Shown piece by piece: positions 23,401 through 38,400 of a stretch of DNA of 64,000 nt; the first letter of the stretch is position 1, and the number at the start of each line of letters is the position of its first letter. The notes under the pieces are model-generated. The model was not told the origin of the DNA. It searched no databases and saw only the letters and a program-made list of their open reading frames with translations. The position numbers and the translations under genes were made by a program. This stretch comes from Mastigamoeba balamuthi (lineage: Eukaryota; Evosea; Mastigamoebida; Mastigamoebidae). Location: positions 672,011 through 736,010 of the forward strand of contig CACRSC010001925.1 in assembly GCA_902651635.1 (NCBI GenBank), written 5' to 3'.

Positions 23401-26400
23401 TTTCGCTGGCATCGACGCCCACATCCCCGTCGCTGACCGGGAACTGGGGAACGCTGTGAGGGCTAACACGGCTCTTTACGCGCATTTGACGACTTGGCGC
23501 AGGCCCGGTCCTACGATTGTGTCACTCGTTGCGAGCGATCCGGACAACCTGGACGCCCTCTACAGCGTCGCAGACCTCATCACCGTGGTGTTCTCCGAGG
23601 CAACCAACAGGCCCTCTGCGACGGACCCGAGGACTCTGTTCACGTTTTCCCAGGTTCCGACCTACTCATCACACTTTGCGACACAGCGACATCTGAACTG
23701 GCCCTCAGAGCCTCGGGACGTCGTTTGTCGGCAAGTGGACCAACAGCACCACCGTGGTCATCAACATAACCAACACCAACGGAGCGGCGCCGCCGCAGAT
23801 CGGAGTGTTGACGCTGACGACCCAGCCCGGGGCCATCTACAACGCCGCGACCAACTCGCTCGCCTCCAATTGCACTTCGCCCGCGATTACGGGGAGCTGG
23901 GGGAACTTGCCGGGGCCCTCGATTGTGTCTTTCGTGGCCGACGACCCGGACGACGGCGATGCTGTGTACTCCAGTGGGGACACAATGACAATCACCTTCT
24001 CCGAGGCCACCAATAAGGTCCGCAGTAGAGCACACACATCCTGTTGCCGAGTTGTGACACCGCTGCGCAGCCAGCGATAGGGTACAAGACGGAGATCGAC
24101 AGGGTGTTCTCGTTCAACCAGAACATCGGGACAAATGCAACTGGCGTTTGGGACTCCAGCGGGAAGATCGCAGTGCTGACGGTGCGCGACACCACGAGCT
24201 CGGCGCCGCCACAGATCTCTTCTCTGGTTGTCACTGTAAAGGCGTCTGGCGGTCTCAAGTGCGCCTAGCCATTGTGAAGACCGAGACTCAGTCGACTGCC
24301 CTCAGAAACACGTTGAACACGTCGCTCGCGAGCACTGCGGTGTCTCCGTCCATCACGGGGGACTGGGGACTGCACGCGGGCCCAACCATCACCTCTTTTG
24401 TCGCAGAAGACCCGGACAACAAGGACGCGATATACAGCAAGGACGACACCATCACTATACAGTTCGACATGAACACGACCACGCCGCGGGTGGACACCAA
24501 GGCCCTGTAACTACGCGTCGCCCTTCGCCTACTGCTGCCGGCTCACCTTCTTCTGCTGTAGGATGGACTCGGTGTTCAATTTCTCGCAGAGCCTCGGGGC
24601 AGACTACTCGGGCGTGTGGAGCACAGCCCACACGTGCATCATTGTTGTCAACAGTGGGAGCTCGTTCTCTGTGTCGACCGATACTCAACTTGTCTCCTTA
24701 GACGCAACCGGCGCAGCCCCGCCGTCGATAGGAACGCTGCGAGTGTCGGTGAAGAAGTCCGCTGGTCTTCAGGACGCAGGATTTCTCTATTTGCCATCGA
24801 CGTCTCTGTCGCCATACCTCACCGGCAACTGGGGTACTCTGTGCGCACACGAGTCACGCAGACAGAACCACTGATTGATTCGCTTCGCCAGTGCGGGACC
24901 GTACATAACTGCGCTTGTTGCAGCAGACCCAGACAACATGGACGCTGTCTTCGGAGTCGGAGACACAGTCACAGTGGTGTTCTCAGAGCCGACAAACGCC
25001 CCGCCAGCGCCGTCGACAAGCCAAATCCTCAGCCTCTTCAGCTTCAAGTGAGTCCCCCATGACCTCCTGGAGTTTAATGCTAGTTTGCGTGAACAGCGGC
25101 GATTCTCTGGGTTCTTCATTGAGCGGCAGCTGGTCGGCGACGGATCGCTTCGTGATAACTGTCGTTGACGCAACGGGGGCCACCGCTGCCATAGGGTCTT
25201 TCACCGTGACGCCGATCGGGAAGATCCTCAACGCTGCACAGAGCTCCCTGGCCTCTGTGGGAAGGTCGCCTGCGCTGACGGGCAACTGGGGGCAAAAGTA
25301 CCACCCTGACCGCCAGGACCGGCACTAATCGTGCTCTGGCAGGCTGGGGCCTCAGATAGTCGCCTTGGTGGCTGCAGATCCAACTAACGCCGACGGCATA
25401 TTCGGAATCGGGGACACGATAACCGCCTACTTCAGCGAGAATACCAATCAGGCCCAGCAGTACTCCCTGTGGCTCTCCTTCTCACAGAGCATCGGCGCCG
25501 GACACACGTACACGTGGCTCAACGCCAGTGTACTGAGGATCACTGTCACGGACGCCAGCGGATCGTACCCCCCGGTGGTGGGGCAGATGACTGCAACGAT
25601 GTTTGGTGGGCTGCTGAAGAGCGAAGGAAACAAGTCGCTGCCCTCCAACACCACGTCGCCTGTGCTGACTGGAAGCTGGGGCACCAAGAGCGGCCCCACC
25701 ATCACGTCGTTCGTTGCGTCGGACCCCGACAACATGGACGCCATCTACAGCGCCGGAGACATCCTCGTCATCACGTTCTCCGAGACGACGAGCAAGGTAC
25801 AGCCCTCCGCCACCTGAGTGGGTAGATCCTAACTCGGAGTTGCAGCCCTCCGTGGGGGACACTGCGTCGGTGAACAACGTGCTGTCGTTCAACCAGCTGC
25901 TGGGAAACAGTTACTATGGGGTCTGGGACACCACAGGGCAGGTCCTGACCATCACCATTACCGACTCGACCGCATCGACGCCCCCGCAGATTGGAGTTCT
26001 CGTTGTCACCGTGAAGCAAAGTGGACATCTCAAGTGCTGAAGACTGCATGCTGACTGTTGATGAGCACTCACAATTCCCTCCAGGAATGCCGCGAACAAT
26101 TCTCTTGACAGTGTTGCCGTGTCGCCTGTCATAAGCGGAAACTGGGGCCTGCTCAAGGGGCCTGCAATAACGGACCTGATCGCATCGGACCTGTACAACC
26201 TCGACGCCATCTACGGTGTGAACGATCTCATCACTGTTGTGTTCTCTGTGAACACGAATCAGCCGGCAATTGCAACCAAGGCCCAGTGCGTCGTGCCTCC
26301 CTCCCCCCTGAAACTGCTCACCACGGGACCCGCAGAGTCGACACCCTGTTCTCCTTCTCTCAGTCCCTTGGCGCCAACTACACGGGGTGGTGGAGTCTGC

Positions 26401-29400
26401 CAAACACGTGCAACATCAAAATCACAGGTTGCCCTTCATTAGGATTTAGACTCACTGCTGACTCGCCCTCGAAGACGCAACCAATTCCGCTCCTCCGGTG
26501 ATCGGAAAGCTCTACTTGACCGTCAAGTCAGCCGGGGGCTTGAAGAATCAGGCCCTGACCTCTCTGAACTCTGTATCTAACTCGAGCGTTATCAAAGGAA
26601 ACTGGGGGACGCTGTACGAATTCAATGTGCGTGGTAACCCGTCTCATCCTCCCGAACTAGGGCTGGGCCCTCGATCGTAAGCGTCACGGCGAGCGATCCA
26701 GACGAGCAGGACTCCTATTTCAGCAACCAGGACGTGTTGATAATCTCGTTTTCGGAAAACACCAACCAGCCCGGAGTGTCCTCCAAGGCCAACTTGGACT
26801 CGCTCTTCCAGTTCAGGTACCTGGCAATCCACAACTTCGTCCTGAGAGTGATTCCCGTAGCTCGTCTCTGGGGAACAACTACGCTGGAGCGTGGACTGCC
26901 CCGAACCTCCTCAAGATCACGATAATCGATGCGGGAACCGCCAGCCCGCAGATTGGCGTGTGGACTGTGAGGGTCATCGGAAATCTACTGAACCAGGCGC
27001 TGACCTCCCTGCCCTCGACCTCGCTGTCTCCGGTGTTGACCGGAAGCTGGGGGTCTCTGTGAGCCACCCCTCAGAGAAGCACATTCACTTGGTGTTAACT
27101 CTCTTCACAGGGCTGGTCCTGTGGTTGCGAGCATCACAGCGAGCGACCCCGACAATGGAGACGGAATCTACGGCGCGGGTGACAGAATCACCGTGCAGTT
27201 CGACGAGGACACCAACAGGCCTGCAGCGTCCACGTGGGCGTTGTTGCAGCTGTTCCTGCGGTTCTCGCAGGCGATGGGCACGGACCTCACTGGGACTTGG
27301 TCCAGTGCGTCGTTGCTGGTAATCACAGTCGTGGACCCCACGGGCTCCCTGCCCCCTCGCATCGGGGAGCTGACTGTCTCGACCATCGGCTCTCTGCTCA
27401 AGAACGCCAACGGCACGTCGCTGCCGTCCAACTCGACGTCGCCCACAATAACAGGAAACTGGGGCACCAAGTGCGCTCGCCGGGCATTCCACTCTGCCCG
27501 CGGACTGACGCGAGGGAACACAGGGCAGGGCCTCAGATCACAGTCATGGTTGCGTCGGACCCGGACAACTTGGATGCCGTGTACGGGCCGCTGGACACCA
27601 TCACGATTGTGTTCGACGTTGCGACCAACAAGGTACCTCAGCCCGCCTCATTTCTCCTGTCCGCTCACGCCGCTGCAGATGTCGGTGAGCACCAAGGCCG
27701 CCGTGGATGCGCTGCTGTCGTTCAACCAGGCGCTGGGGTCGAACTACCAGGGTGCATGGTCTTCAGACGGCCGCAATCTGACCGTTACGGTGACCAACGT
27801 GTCGCTCGCCGCCCCTCCTGCGATCGGCGTTCTTGTGGCCACCGTCAGGGCGTCGGGAAATCTGAGGTACAACCGTCGTTTCGAGATTGTTCCTCTTGCT
27901 GACGCCCTTGCATCTCAGGGATTCGAAGAACTCCTCTCTGCCAAGCACGTCAGTCTCCCCGGTGCTGACGGGGAACTGGGGGACTCTGATAGGCCCTCAG
28001 ATAGTGTCGTTCGTTGCCAGCGACCCCACAAACGCGGATGCTGTGTACGGAAAGGGCGACACCGTCAGAATCACGTTCAACGAGCCCACCTCTGCGCCGT
28101 CCGTGGGAACATACTCTCTGTGCGATCAAACCCGCGCCTCTGCTTCTGATGACTCTGTGATTCCAGGATAAACACGGTATTCTCGTTCACGTCCACCCTC
28201 GGTCTGGACTACACGGGCTACTGGCCTTCGTCGAGCGTCTTTGTCATTACGATCGTCACGCCCGCAGTTGCAGCCCCTGCCATCGGTGTCCTCAGGGTGT
28301 CGGTATTCGCCTCAGCAAACCTCCAGAACAGCAACAAGACGTCGTCGCCGTCCTCCTCGACGTCGCCGGTGCTCAGCGGCAACTGGGGAACGCTGTTAGC
28401 CAGTCAGATTACATCGCATTCGCGCTGACCCCCTCCGACGCAGGGCGGGGCCCACAATCACCTCTGTGGTTGCGAGCGATCCAGACAACGCCGACGCGGT
28501 TTTCGGGAACGGAGACGTCATCACAATGTACTTCTCAGCTGCGACGAATCAGCCCACTGTCGCAACTACTGCGGCGCTGAACTCTCTGTTCACGTTCAGG
28601 TCCGCCCTCTCTCGTCCCCTCGTTCGATTTACATTCTCGAAATCGGAGCAGCTCGACAATTGGTACCGCGTATACGGGCGTTTGGCTGTCGGCCTCGGTC
28701 CTGCAGATCACAGTGACAGCTGCACAAGGCTCTCCGGTGATAGGCTCTTGGACCGCGACGGTCATCGGCAATATACGCAACGCAAACTCGACGTCGCTAG
28801 CCTCGAACAGCACCTCGCCCCCACTGGCCGGGAACTGGGGCACTCTGTGAGCTCCCTGGGACGCGCCACACGGCTGACCATTCACAGCGCTGGGCCGACG
28901 ATACTGTCGTTTGTTGCGGCGGACCCCACCGAGAGCGACACGGTGTACGGCAACGGCGACACTATGACCATCACATTCTCTCAGGCGACCAGCCAGCCCT
29001 CCTACTCCGTCTCGACCCTGTTTTCCTTCTCGGTGAGAGAGCATCGTCGTAAATTTGATGGCGTTGCTCACTCTACGGCAGCAAACTGGCCTGGGCGTGC
29101 TGACGGGCTCGTGGACAAGCTCGACGACGTATGTGGTCGTTGTCGTCGATGCCTCTGCTGTGGTGTCCGCGCCAGCCATCGGGGTGCTGACGGTCACCTC
29201 TATCTCCAGCTACATCCTCAACGCCAACAGGACGTCCCTTCCGTGCACGTCGACATCTCCTCCGATCACGGGAAACTGGGGCACACGGTACACCCTTCTT
29301 CCTCTGCACATGCCAGCGTGCTGATTCTGGTCGCAAGGGCCGGACCTTCGATTACGAGCGTTGTGGCATCGGACCCCGACAACATGGACGCCGTGTATGG

Positions 29401-32400
29401 GAACGGGGACACCATCACTGTCCAGTTCAACCGCGCAACGAATACAGTGAGTGCCTTGCCCGTTGCTCCCATTGCGTCGCTGTCTCACCGGTCGCCTCGT
29501 TGCAGCCTGGAGTGGCCGACGCCGCTGCCATCAATACCGTGTTCTCGTTCAACCAGGCGCTCGGGAGCGGCTACAAGGGAAACTGGACCAACGGAGGCCA
29601 GACTCTGGTGATCACCATCACCGACTCCACCGGTGCATCTCCACCCACGGTCGGAGTGTTCGTCATCACGGTGCTCGCAGCTGGAAACCTGCGGTTCGCT
29701 CTTTGGTGGCCCCCATGTTGTTGCAACTCACAGAGGCGCTTCCTGCAGTGACGCAGCCTTGAAGTCGAACCCGAGCCAGTCGGTGTCGCCTGTACTGACA
29801 GGCAACTGGGGAACTCTCGCCGGCCCATCGATTACAAGCTTCGTAGCGTCGGACCCGACGAACAAGGACGCCATCTACGGGGCCGGCGATCAGCTGACAG
29901 TGCAGTTCTCTGCCAACACGAACACGCCATCTGTGCTCGCGAAGGCCAAGTACGAGAAGCTCCGTTCACATTCTCGTGCTGACTACCCCACCCCCGCCTG
30001 GCCCAGCATCGACGCTCTGCTGTCGTTCTCTGCTGCGATCGGAGCGGACTACACTGGGTTCTGGTCCTCTGCCAACGTTCTTGTCATCACGATCGCAGGT
30101 AATCCGTCGTTCTGCGGTGAGACTGATCTGACTGAGCGATGCAGACGCCAGCATATCGACAGCGCCTGTCATTGGGTCCCTCGTGGCCACCGTGAAGGCG
30201 TCAGGGAACCTCAAGAACTCGGCCGGGACCTCCCTTTCATCGACCGCAGTGTCTGGACCACTGACTGGCAACTGGGGAACCCTGTGCGCTCGTTGATTGT
30301 TGCGCGTGTGCGCACGTGTCTGACAGGCACCCACAGGGCGGGACCTACGATGTCTACGCTCGTGGCGGCAGACCCGACCAACCTCGACGCGATCTATGGC
30401 AACGGAGACCAGCTGTACATCGTCTTCTCTGCGCCGACAAACACGCCAGCCCTCGCGGACCGCACAGCCATCAACGCGGTCTTCGCGTTCTCGACGCCGC
30501 TGGGGGCGTCGTACGCCGGCGTCTGGACGACGACGACGACGCTCGTTATCACCGTGCTCAACATCACAGGATACGTCGCCCCGGGGCCTGTGGTCGGCGT
30601 GTTCACCGTCGCCCTCAACGCCGGGCAGACCGCGATCTACAACCTCGGCAAGACGTCGCTGCCGTCCGCCGGTACGTCGCCAGTGCTGTCCGGCAACTGG
30701 GGGACGCTGCCCGGGCCCTCGATCGTCTCGCTCGTGGCCGACGACCCGGACGACCGCGACAACACATTCAGCAGCGGCGACACGCTGACGATCAACTTCG
30801 ACATGGCCACGGACCAGCCATCCGCAGGGACCAAGGCCCTCGTTGACTCGCTCCTCACATTCACGACCAGCATCGGCACCTCGTACTACGGCGCTTGGGT
30901 ACCTGGGCCGATCGGTCGCTGCCTGGGATGCTCACAGCCTTCGCACGCAGGTGTCATCGACAGCTCTGAGAATAACGATCGTGGACGCAACGCTGACGGG
31001 GACTGCGCCGGAGATCGGGGTCACGCAGTGCCGCGTGGTTGGCACAATCCGCAACGCGGCCAAGACGTCGCTGTCGTCCACTAGCGCGCTGTCGCCGGTG
31101 CTGACAGGGGACTTCGGCATCGGTGTGTCTACTTCGCAGGGCCGAACGGTTCTCACCACGCCGCTCAGGCCCACTGTGCCCGTTCGGGACGTGCAGCCTG
31201 TGCACCGCCAGCAGCAGGTGTGGTTGGTGCGCGGAGACGCAGTCGTGCATGGACGGGAACTCCTCTGCGCCGTACTACTACACGTGCTCGAGCTGGCAAT
31301 ACGGCGTCTGTGCGTGGCCCAGCAGCCCATTTCACGCGGATCTGAGCTGAGCGCTGGCATTCACCCAACCCGCAGGCCACAATTGTGTGCACTCCAACTG
31401 CCACACGTGCACGGCCGACACGTACTGCGGATGGTGTTCGTCGACGGGGACCTGCCTGCAGGGTGACGCCACCAGGGCCTTCTCCACGTGCACCCAGTAC
31501 ACTCGGAGCTGCCCCAGTACTGCGCCAGACGCCTTCCCCATCTGTCCCTTCTGACGCCGCCCGCTCAGACTGCTACGCGACGACGCCCGTGCCGCCGTAC
31601 ACCACAGAGGCGCGGCCTGGAACGAGCCAGTTCTACGTCACCCTCCTGCAGTCGCCGTCGGCTGTTGTGTCTGTCGTGGTCTCGTCGAACGACACGACGG
31701 CGGCCACCGTCACTGCCGGGAGCATCCTGAACTACGCCCCGCTGTCGTGGAGTGTTCCCCAGCAAGTCACCCTCCAGGGAGTGCGTTTTCCAGACCCCAT
31801 CTTTCGTTTCTAAAGCACGACGTCGGTCTGTCCCAAAAGGTCGATGACACCAACTACAGAGGCAACGTGAGCTACAACGTCGTTCTGACAATGCAGAGCA
31901 GCGACCTTCTCTTCGACGGCGGGTGCGCTGTTCATCTTGCCGTGCTGCGCGTGACCGAGCGGTGCGTGCCCTCTGCAGAGTGACTCTGGTGAGCCTGATC
32001 AACGTCGAGAACGACTACGGCTACACTCTGCTTTCGACCGCGCCATACGTCGTGTCCGAGCTCGGCCAGAACGCCACCGTCTCGCTCAGGCTCTCTGTCC
32101 AGCCTCTCGCGCAGGTCGTCCTCGCGTGCAGCACGGACAGGCCGGCCCTCTTGTGCGCTCGCAGGCGATCCGCGGCGATGTGTCTCACGTGCCGTCGCGC
32201 AGGAGTGTCGCACCGGCCAGCACGGTGTTCAGCCCCTCGTCGTGGAGTGTTGCTCGCGCCATTGTGGTGAGCACGGCGTACGACCTCGTGCAGCAGGGGG
32301 ACCTCGCTTTCCATCTGGTCTGCACGTTCAGCTCGACAGACCCCACGTTCTCCTCGATGCCCTTTGTCCCCATTTCCGTACGCGATAACATCGCCGGCTC

Positions 32401-35400
32401 GGGATCGATTCTAACCGTTGAGTGCTGCCGGCGCAGATGACGCGCATTGACGGCACTGTCTACCTCATGTCCGCGGGCCTGCGCACGTACGAGGCGGACC
32501 CCTCTGTCGCCGTAATTCTGGCGGTGCGCCTGCCCAGCGCCCCGTCGGGACAGGTGGCGATGCCCCTGTCGCTCTCGGCCCCTCTGCTGGCAGCCATCGC
32601 CCCGGCGCAGCTGGTGTTCACCGCGTTGAACTGGAACACCACGCAGCTGGTGTACATCACGGGGTGCGTACCCCCTTCCCCTCCGCAGGCCAACAGGCCA
32701 ACCGCGGGCTCCGACTGAGCCGCCGCTGCGCAGCAAAGACAACCCGTACGCCGACGGCAACGCGACGTACAACGTCGTGGCTGGGCCGCTGGTCAGCAGC
32801 GACGCAACGTACTCGGGGCAGGTCGTGTCGAATTGGTTCCCGCAGCTGACTAGCGTCGACAACGACGTTGCCGGTTTTTCGTACACGCCGTCGCTCTGCG
32901 TGACGTCTGAAGACGGCGACTCGTGCGCCCTGAGGTAACTGCGGCCTTCTCCTAGCACTCGCCTCACCGGTGCTGTGCAGCCTGGCGATGCTGAGCCCTC
33001 CGAGGTCCGCCTTGGTGTTCCCCATCAGCACGAGCAACACTGCTGCCGGCGTGGTGCGCTGCAGCGCTCCCACATTACCGGTCTCACGAGCACACGCAGA
33101 TTACGAGCCCCCAGCCTGCTGTCCACCAGGCAACGACCACCAACTGGAACACCGCCTGGGCCATCACCGTCACCGGGGTCGACGACCTCCTGCAGACCGG
33201 CGACACACTCTACTCCGTCATCATCGGTGCGCAAACCCATGCCAATGGCAGCGGTGTTGCACTGAGCCATCGCAGGGCCCGTGACGTGCACGGGAGACGC
33301 GTACTGCGGCAGGACGTTCACGGTGCCAGCCAAGAACATCGACAACGACTACCCGTCGATCAGAGTGGCGCCGAGCCTCGTATACACGTCCGAGAGCGGG
33401 GCGGCAGCGACGGTCTCCGTTCGGCTGGGCGTCCAGCCCACGTCGGCCGTCACGTTCAGCATCGCCTGCTCGAGGCCCTCCGAGACCGCCTGCGGGACGT
33501 CGCAGATGACGTTCACGGCGTCCGACTGGAACGTCGTGCAGGCGCTCGTGCTGACAGGCGTCGACGACTCGGTGCCCGACGGCAACCAGACGTCGGTCGT
33601 GACGCTGGGGCCGAGCGTCAGCGCCGACGCGCGTTACAGCGGGCTGATATCGACGGTCACCGTCGTGAACATCGACAACGAGAACCCCAAGCTGGTCGTC
33701 TCGGCCATGTCGGGGCCGACGTCGGAATGGGGGCTGTCTGCCACGTTCAGTGTGCACCTCAACTCGGACCTGTACTCGCAGGAGGTCGTCACTGTCGTCG
33801 CCGCAAGCGAGGACAGCACCAGGGTAGGCAGCGGGGCCAGCCCTTTGCAGACGTGCCTGACCGCGCCTCTGATACAGGGAACTGTGGCCACTGGCCCTCT
33901 GGCCTTCACCAGCGCCGACTGGAGCACTCCCAAGGCGGTCACTGTTGTGGGCACAACGCAGTCGAACAACATCGCGGAGGGCAACGTCACCTACTACGTG
34001 CTGGTCAGGTCCTCCTCGAGGTGAGACCTCTCCAGTGTTGGCGCCGCCTGACTCCTCGCCCCTCAGTAACTCGCAGTCGGCGTACGGCAACCTGTCGGCT
34101 GTCGTCCCCGTTGTTCTGCTGGACAAAGACGTGGCCTCGATCATCGTGAGCAGCAGCACGTCGCAGATCACTACCGAGTCCGGTGGCTCCGTGAGTGCCG
34201 AGCGCGGTTGCTTGTCTGACTGCCTGCGCGCTCTCAGGCGTCGTTCACTGTGGTGCTGAGCAGCATACCGAGGTCGCTCGTCAACGTCCCCGTGACGGTC
34301 TCGGACCTCACCGAGGCGGCGGCGTCCCCGACGTCGCTGCAATTCAGCTACGCCAACTGGAACGTGCCGCAGACGGTGACCATCACGGGCCAGGCGGACG
34401 GCGTCGTCGACGGCAACGTCACGTACACTGTGCAGGTGGGCCCCTCGGTCAGCTCCGACGCCCTCTACAGCGGGCTGGTCCCGCGGACCTTCACCTTCGT
34501 CAACGTCGACGAGAACTACGCGGGCCTCAAGATCACGCCCTCGATGTCGCCGCCCTACACCACCGAGTCGGGCGGGCTGGCGACGCTCTACGTCTCGCTT
34601 ACGTCGAGGCCCACCGGGTCCGTGAACGTGTTCGTGGCCAGCATGAGCCCCGCGACGGCGTCGGTCCAGACGCCGACCCTGACGTTCGCCGTGTCCTCGT
34701 ACTCGACGGCGCAGCTGGTCACCGTGGCCGGCATCGACGACAACGTCGTCAACGGGTGCGTGTCCCAAGGTCGGATCTCCTTCTCGCTTACTATGGAGCC
34801 CGCGGCTCTCGCAGGGCCCGGTTCTTCAACGTCTCTTTCGTGGCGACGTCGTCGGACCAGGCGTACAATCTGCCCGCGGTGTACTACACGCTCATCGCGC
34901 TGGACAACGACGATCCAGATGCGTACCAGGTGTGAAAGAAGTCGCCAAGGGGTTACCTGTTCTCTCACTGACCCTCTCCGCAGGTCTCGGGCATCTCCAG
35001 GAACACCACCGAGAAGGGCGGAACGGGAAACATCGTCGTCGCGTTTGTGAAGCAGCCCCCGACGCTTCCCTATGTCGTCACGTTCACGTCAGATACGCCA
35101 AGCGTCGGGGTGAGTTTCGCCAGCCCGGCAGACGAGCAGCACAGCAGCGCTCTGACGAATGCCCTCCCTTGTCTTGTGGCCCAGGTGGTGGTTCCGCCCA
35201 TGCAGTACATCTTCCAGCTCCAGGACTGGACGACGCCACGGCTGGCTACTATTCAGGGTGTCAACGACTACATCGCCCGCGGGAACACTCTGTACTACAT
35301 CTACGTCTCGCCCCCGTCCAAGCGAGTGCGTCGGCCTCGGGTGCCCAGTGGCCCGCACAGACTCTCACACGGGTGGGCTGCAGTCGCTGCCCAAGAAGGT

Positions 35401-38400
35401 GCCCGTGTGGAACATCGACGACGACGTCGCGGGGGTCGTCTTCCACGTCAGCAGCAGCTCCATCTACGAGGGGTGCGTTGGCGCGACCCCTTGAGAAGCG
35501 GTGACCTAACGCAGCTCCGGCAGGAAAACCGAGGTCATCGGGATCTCTCTGAGCAGCCAGCCACTGGGCAGCGTCACAGTCGCCCTGGAGATGATCGTGG
35601 GGGCCTCGCTGTTCACCATCAGCCCGGCGTCAGTGGTGTTCTCCGCAAGCTCGTGGAACACGACGCAGAGTGTCTCCATCACGGCCGTGCGGTCTCCCCG
35701 TTCACGACACTGCGCTGCGTGGCCCTCTGACACTTTGCGGCGCCCCCAGAACATCGTGGGCAAGCACACGGGAAGTCAGCAGGCAACTCTGAGGGCCCGC
35801 TGCCTCAGCCTGGGGGACGCCTTCTACAACGGGTCCATCTCGCTGGACTACGTCGTGCGCACAGTGGCAGAACACACGCTCTGTTGTGCTGACTTGCCGT
35901 CCGCAGTTCACGTTCACGCAGGCGGCGCTCTTGAACGTCACGGCGATAACGCCCTCTGTGGCGGCAGTGAACATCGACCCTGGGACGTTCACCGCGACTG
36001 GCTCGGGGTTCAACCAGGGCATCAAGGTGTGGGTCGACTATGTGGCGGCAAAGACGGTCGTCTGGCAGTCCAGCACGGAGCTGACCTTCACCTGCGAGAT
36101 CCAGACCAAGGAGGGCTACAGGGACGTCCTCTTCCAGAACCCCGACGGCGGCGAGGTCCTCTTGAACGAGTCCCTCTACTTCACCTCGGGCTGCCTCACC
36201 GTGGGCATGTACGGGGCCAGCGACCACTGCAAGTCCTGCCCGACGGGGGCCACGTGCCCAGGAGGTAACTCGGGCCAGGCTCCAATTTCCGCAGTCCTCC
36301 TGACCCCCTCGCCTGCCAGGCGACCGAGTGTGGCCCGACGACGGCTACTGGAACAGCGGCGAGGGCTCTGGCTTCGTCACCAAGTGCCGCCCCAAGAGCC
36401 GTTGCCTCGGCGGCAGGGACGCGGCGTGCGCGTCCGGTTACACAGGGTCCTTCTGCGGGAGCTGCACCAAGGGCTACTACCTCAACGTGCGCCCTCGCTG
36501 ATGCCCTTGCCTCTGTTCTTGCCACTCACAACGCGCGCTTCTCCTCTCCTCCTCTCCAGGGCGACCTGTGCCTGCAGTGCCGCGACTGGTGGTTCTACAT
36601 ACTGTGCGCTGCGTTCGCCGCGTTCGTGGCGATGCTGCTGAGCAGCCTCATGGGCATGCCCAAGCGCAAGCTCTATCACATGTTCTGGGCCATCATGTTC
36701 TTCCAGGCCATAGTGGCCGTCGTTAAGATGGTCCCGCCGCACATGCCCGACTTCTTGCACGAGGCCTACGCGGACCTCTCGGTCGCCCTGCTCGACGCCG
36801 GCGACTTCATCCGCCCGGGCTGCAACATGCTCGCGCAGTCGTTCAGCCAGGTGTTCCTCGTCACCCTTGTCTGCGCCATCGTTCTCTTCTGGGCCTTCAG
36901 TGCGCTCCCCTCGCGGCTCTGTGGGCTGCTCACCAGCGGCTCTCCCACTCGGCAGCGTTCGGGCCGCTCGCCTACGGGTGGCTCGTCGGGGCCTACCAGA
37001 AGTCGCAGCTGCGCATCATCCGCTACATGCTCATCATCACGATGCTGACATACTACATCGTGACCCTGCGGTCACTCCAAGTGCGCTCACATGCACATGC
37101 GCACTCTCGCTTTCTTTATCTCTCGGTGCCTCTGCCGGTTTCTGCCTGTGGATCAGTCTCCTTCTCGTGATTGCCGACACAGTTCCTCCGTGCAGACGGT
37201 GGTGTGCTATCGCTTCGGGCCGCTGAACGAGTCGTTCCTGGCGTACGAGCTGGGGACGGTGTGCTACAAGGAGACGCACATGGCCATCGTCGTCGTGTCG
37301 TACGTTGTGCTCGTCGCGTACAGCATCCCGTACCCCGTGGCCATGCTGGGCCTGCTCTGGCGCCACGAGAGCGACCTCGACAGCGCAAAGGTGATACCGC
37401 TCTTCGGCATCCTCTACGACATCTTCGAGAACAAGGGCTACCTCTTCGCCCCGCTCTACCTCATGTTCCTCTTCGCCCTCGCCCTCATCAACGCCCTCTT
37501 CGTCCCCTGGCGCTTCATCCACTTTGCCTGCTGCTCTGTACGGGGCCCATCTCCGTGTGTTGACGTCATTCATCTAACTCGGCGCCCTCGCCCTCGCAGG
37601 TGCTGTTCCTGGGGACGTTTGTCGCGGTGCTGTGGGTGAGGCCGTTCCGCGTGGGCGCCGAGCTCGCGTCGTGCTGCGTGATGCTCGGGGCTGCGGCCTA
37701 CGGCGTGCTGCTCAACTTCATCGCGTCGTTCAGCTCTGTCTCGAGCGCGGCGCTGTGGGTGCTGGGCATCGTGCACCTCATGGCCATCGCGTTCGCCGTC
37801 GTGGCCTACGGCTTCTTCCTCTGGCGCAACAACGACAAGCCCAAGATCCTCGACATGCGCTCCAAGACCGCCGTCAAGTTCGACCCGCTGGCCTGCGACA
37901 GCCCCGAGGCCCGCGCGCTCGCCATGGCCACAGAGGTCACCGCCTCCAAGCCCATCCCCCGCATCGGCTCCTTCGTCAGCCCCGAGGCCACCTCCTACGC
38001 CCCCATGTGAGCCCCCCGCGCTCTGCCCTCAGCTGTCCTGACTGGCCGGCTCCGCGCAGACCCCTGGCCAGCCTGCGCGGGTCTCCGAGCATGCGGGCCT
38101 CGCAGGCCTCGTTCTCGTACGCGGGGGTGGGCTGGTCGCTGCGCGCCTCTCACTGCTGCCTCTGCCCTCAGGAACAACCCGCTGGGGAGCTCGATGACGG
38201 CGCAGCAGCACGTCGCCGTGATGAGCTCGATGCTGGGGCCCTCGCAGGGCCTAGGCGCGTCGCAGGGCCCCGCGGCGTGGGAGTCCACGACGGGCTCCGG
38301 CAAGGCCCCGTCGTTCGCAGACTCGCGCGGCGGCCAGTACTACGCCGACTCCGCAGGCGCTGGCCAGTCGCTGCCGCGCTTCATCGGCTCGCAGGGGCTC

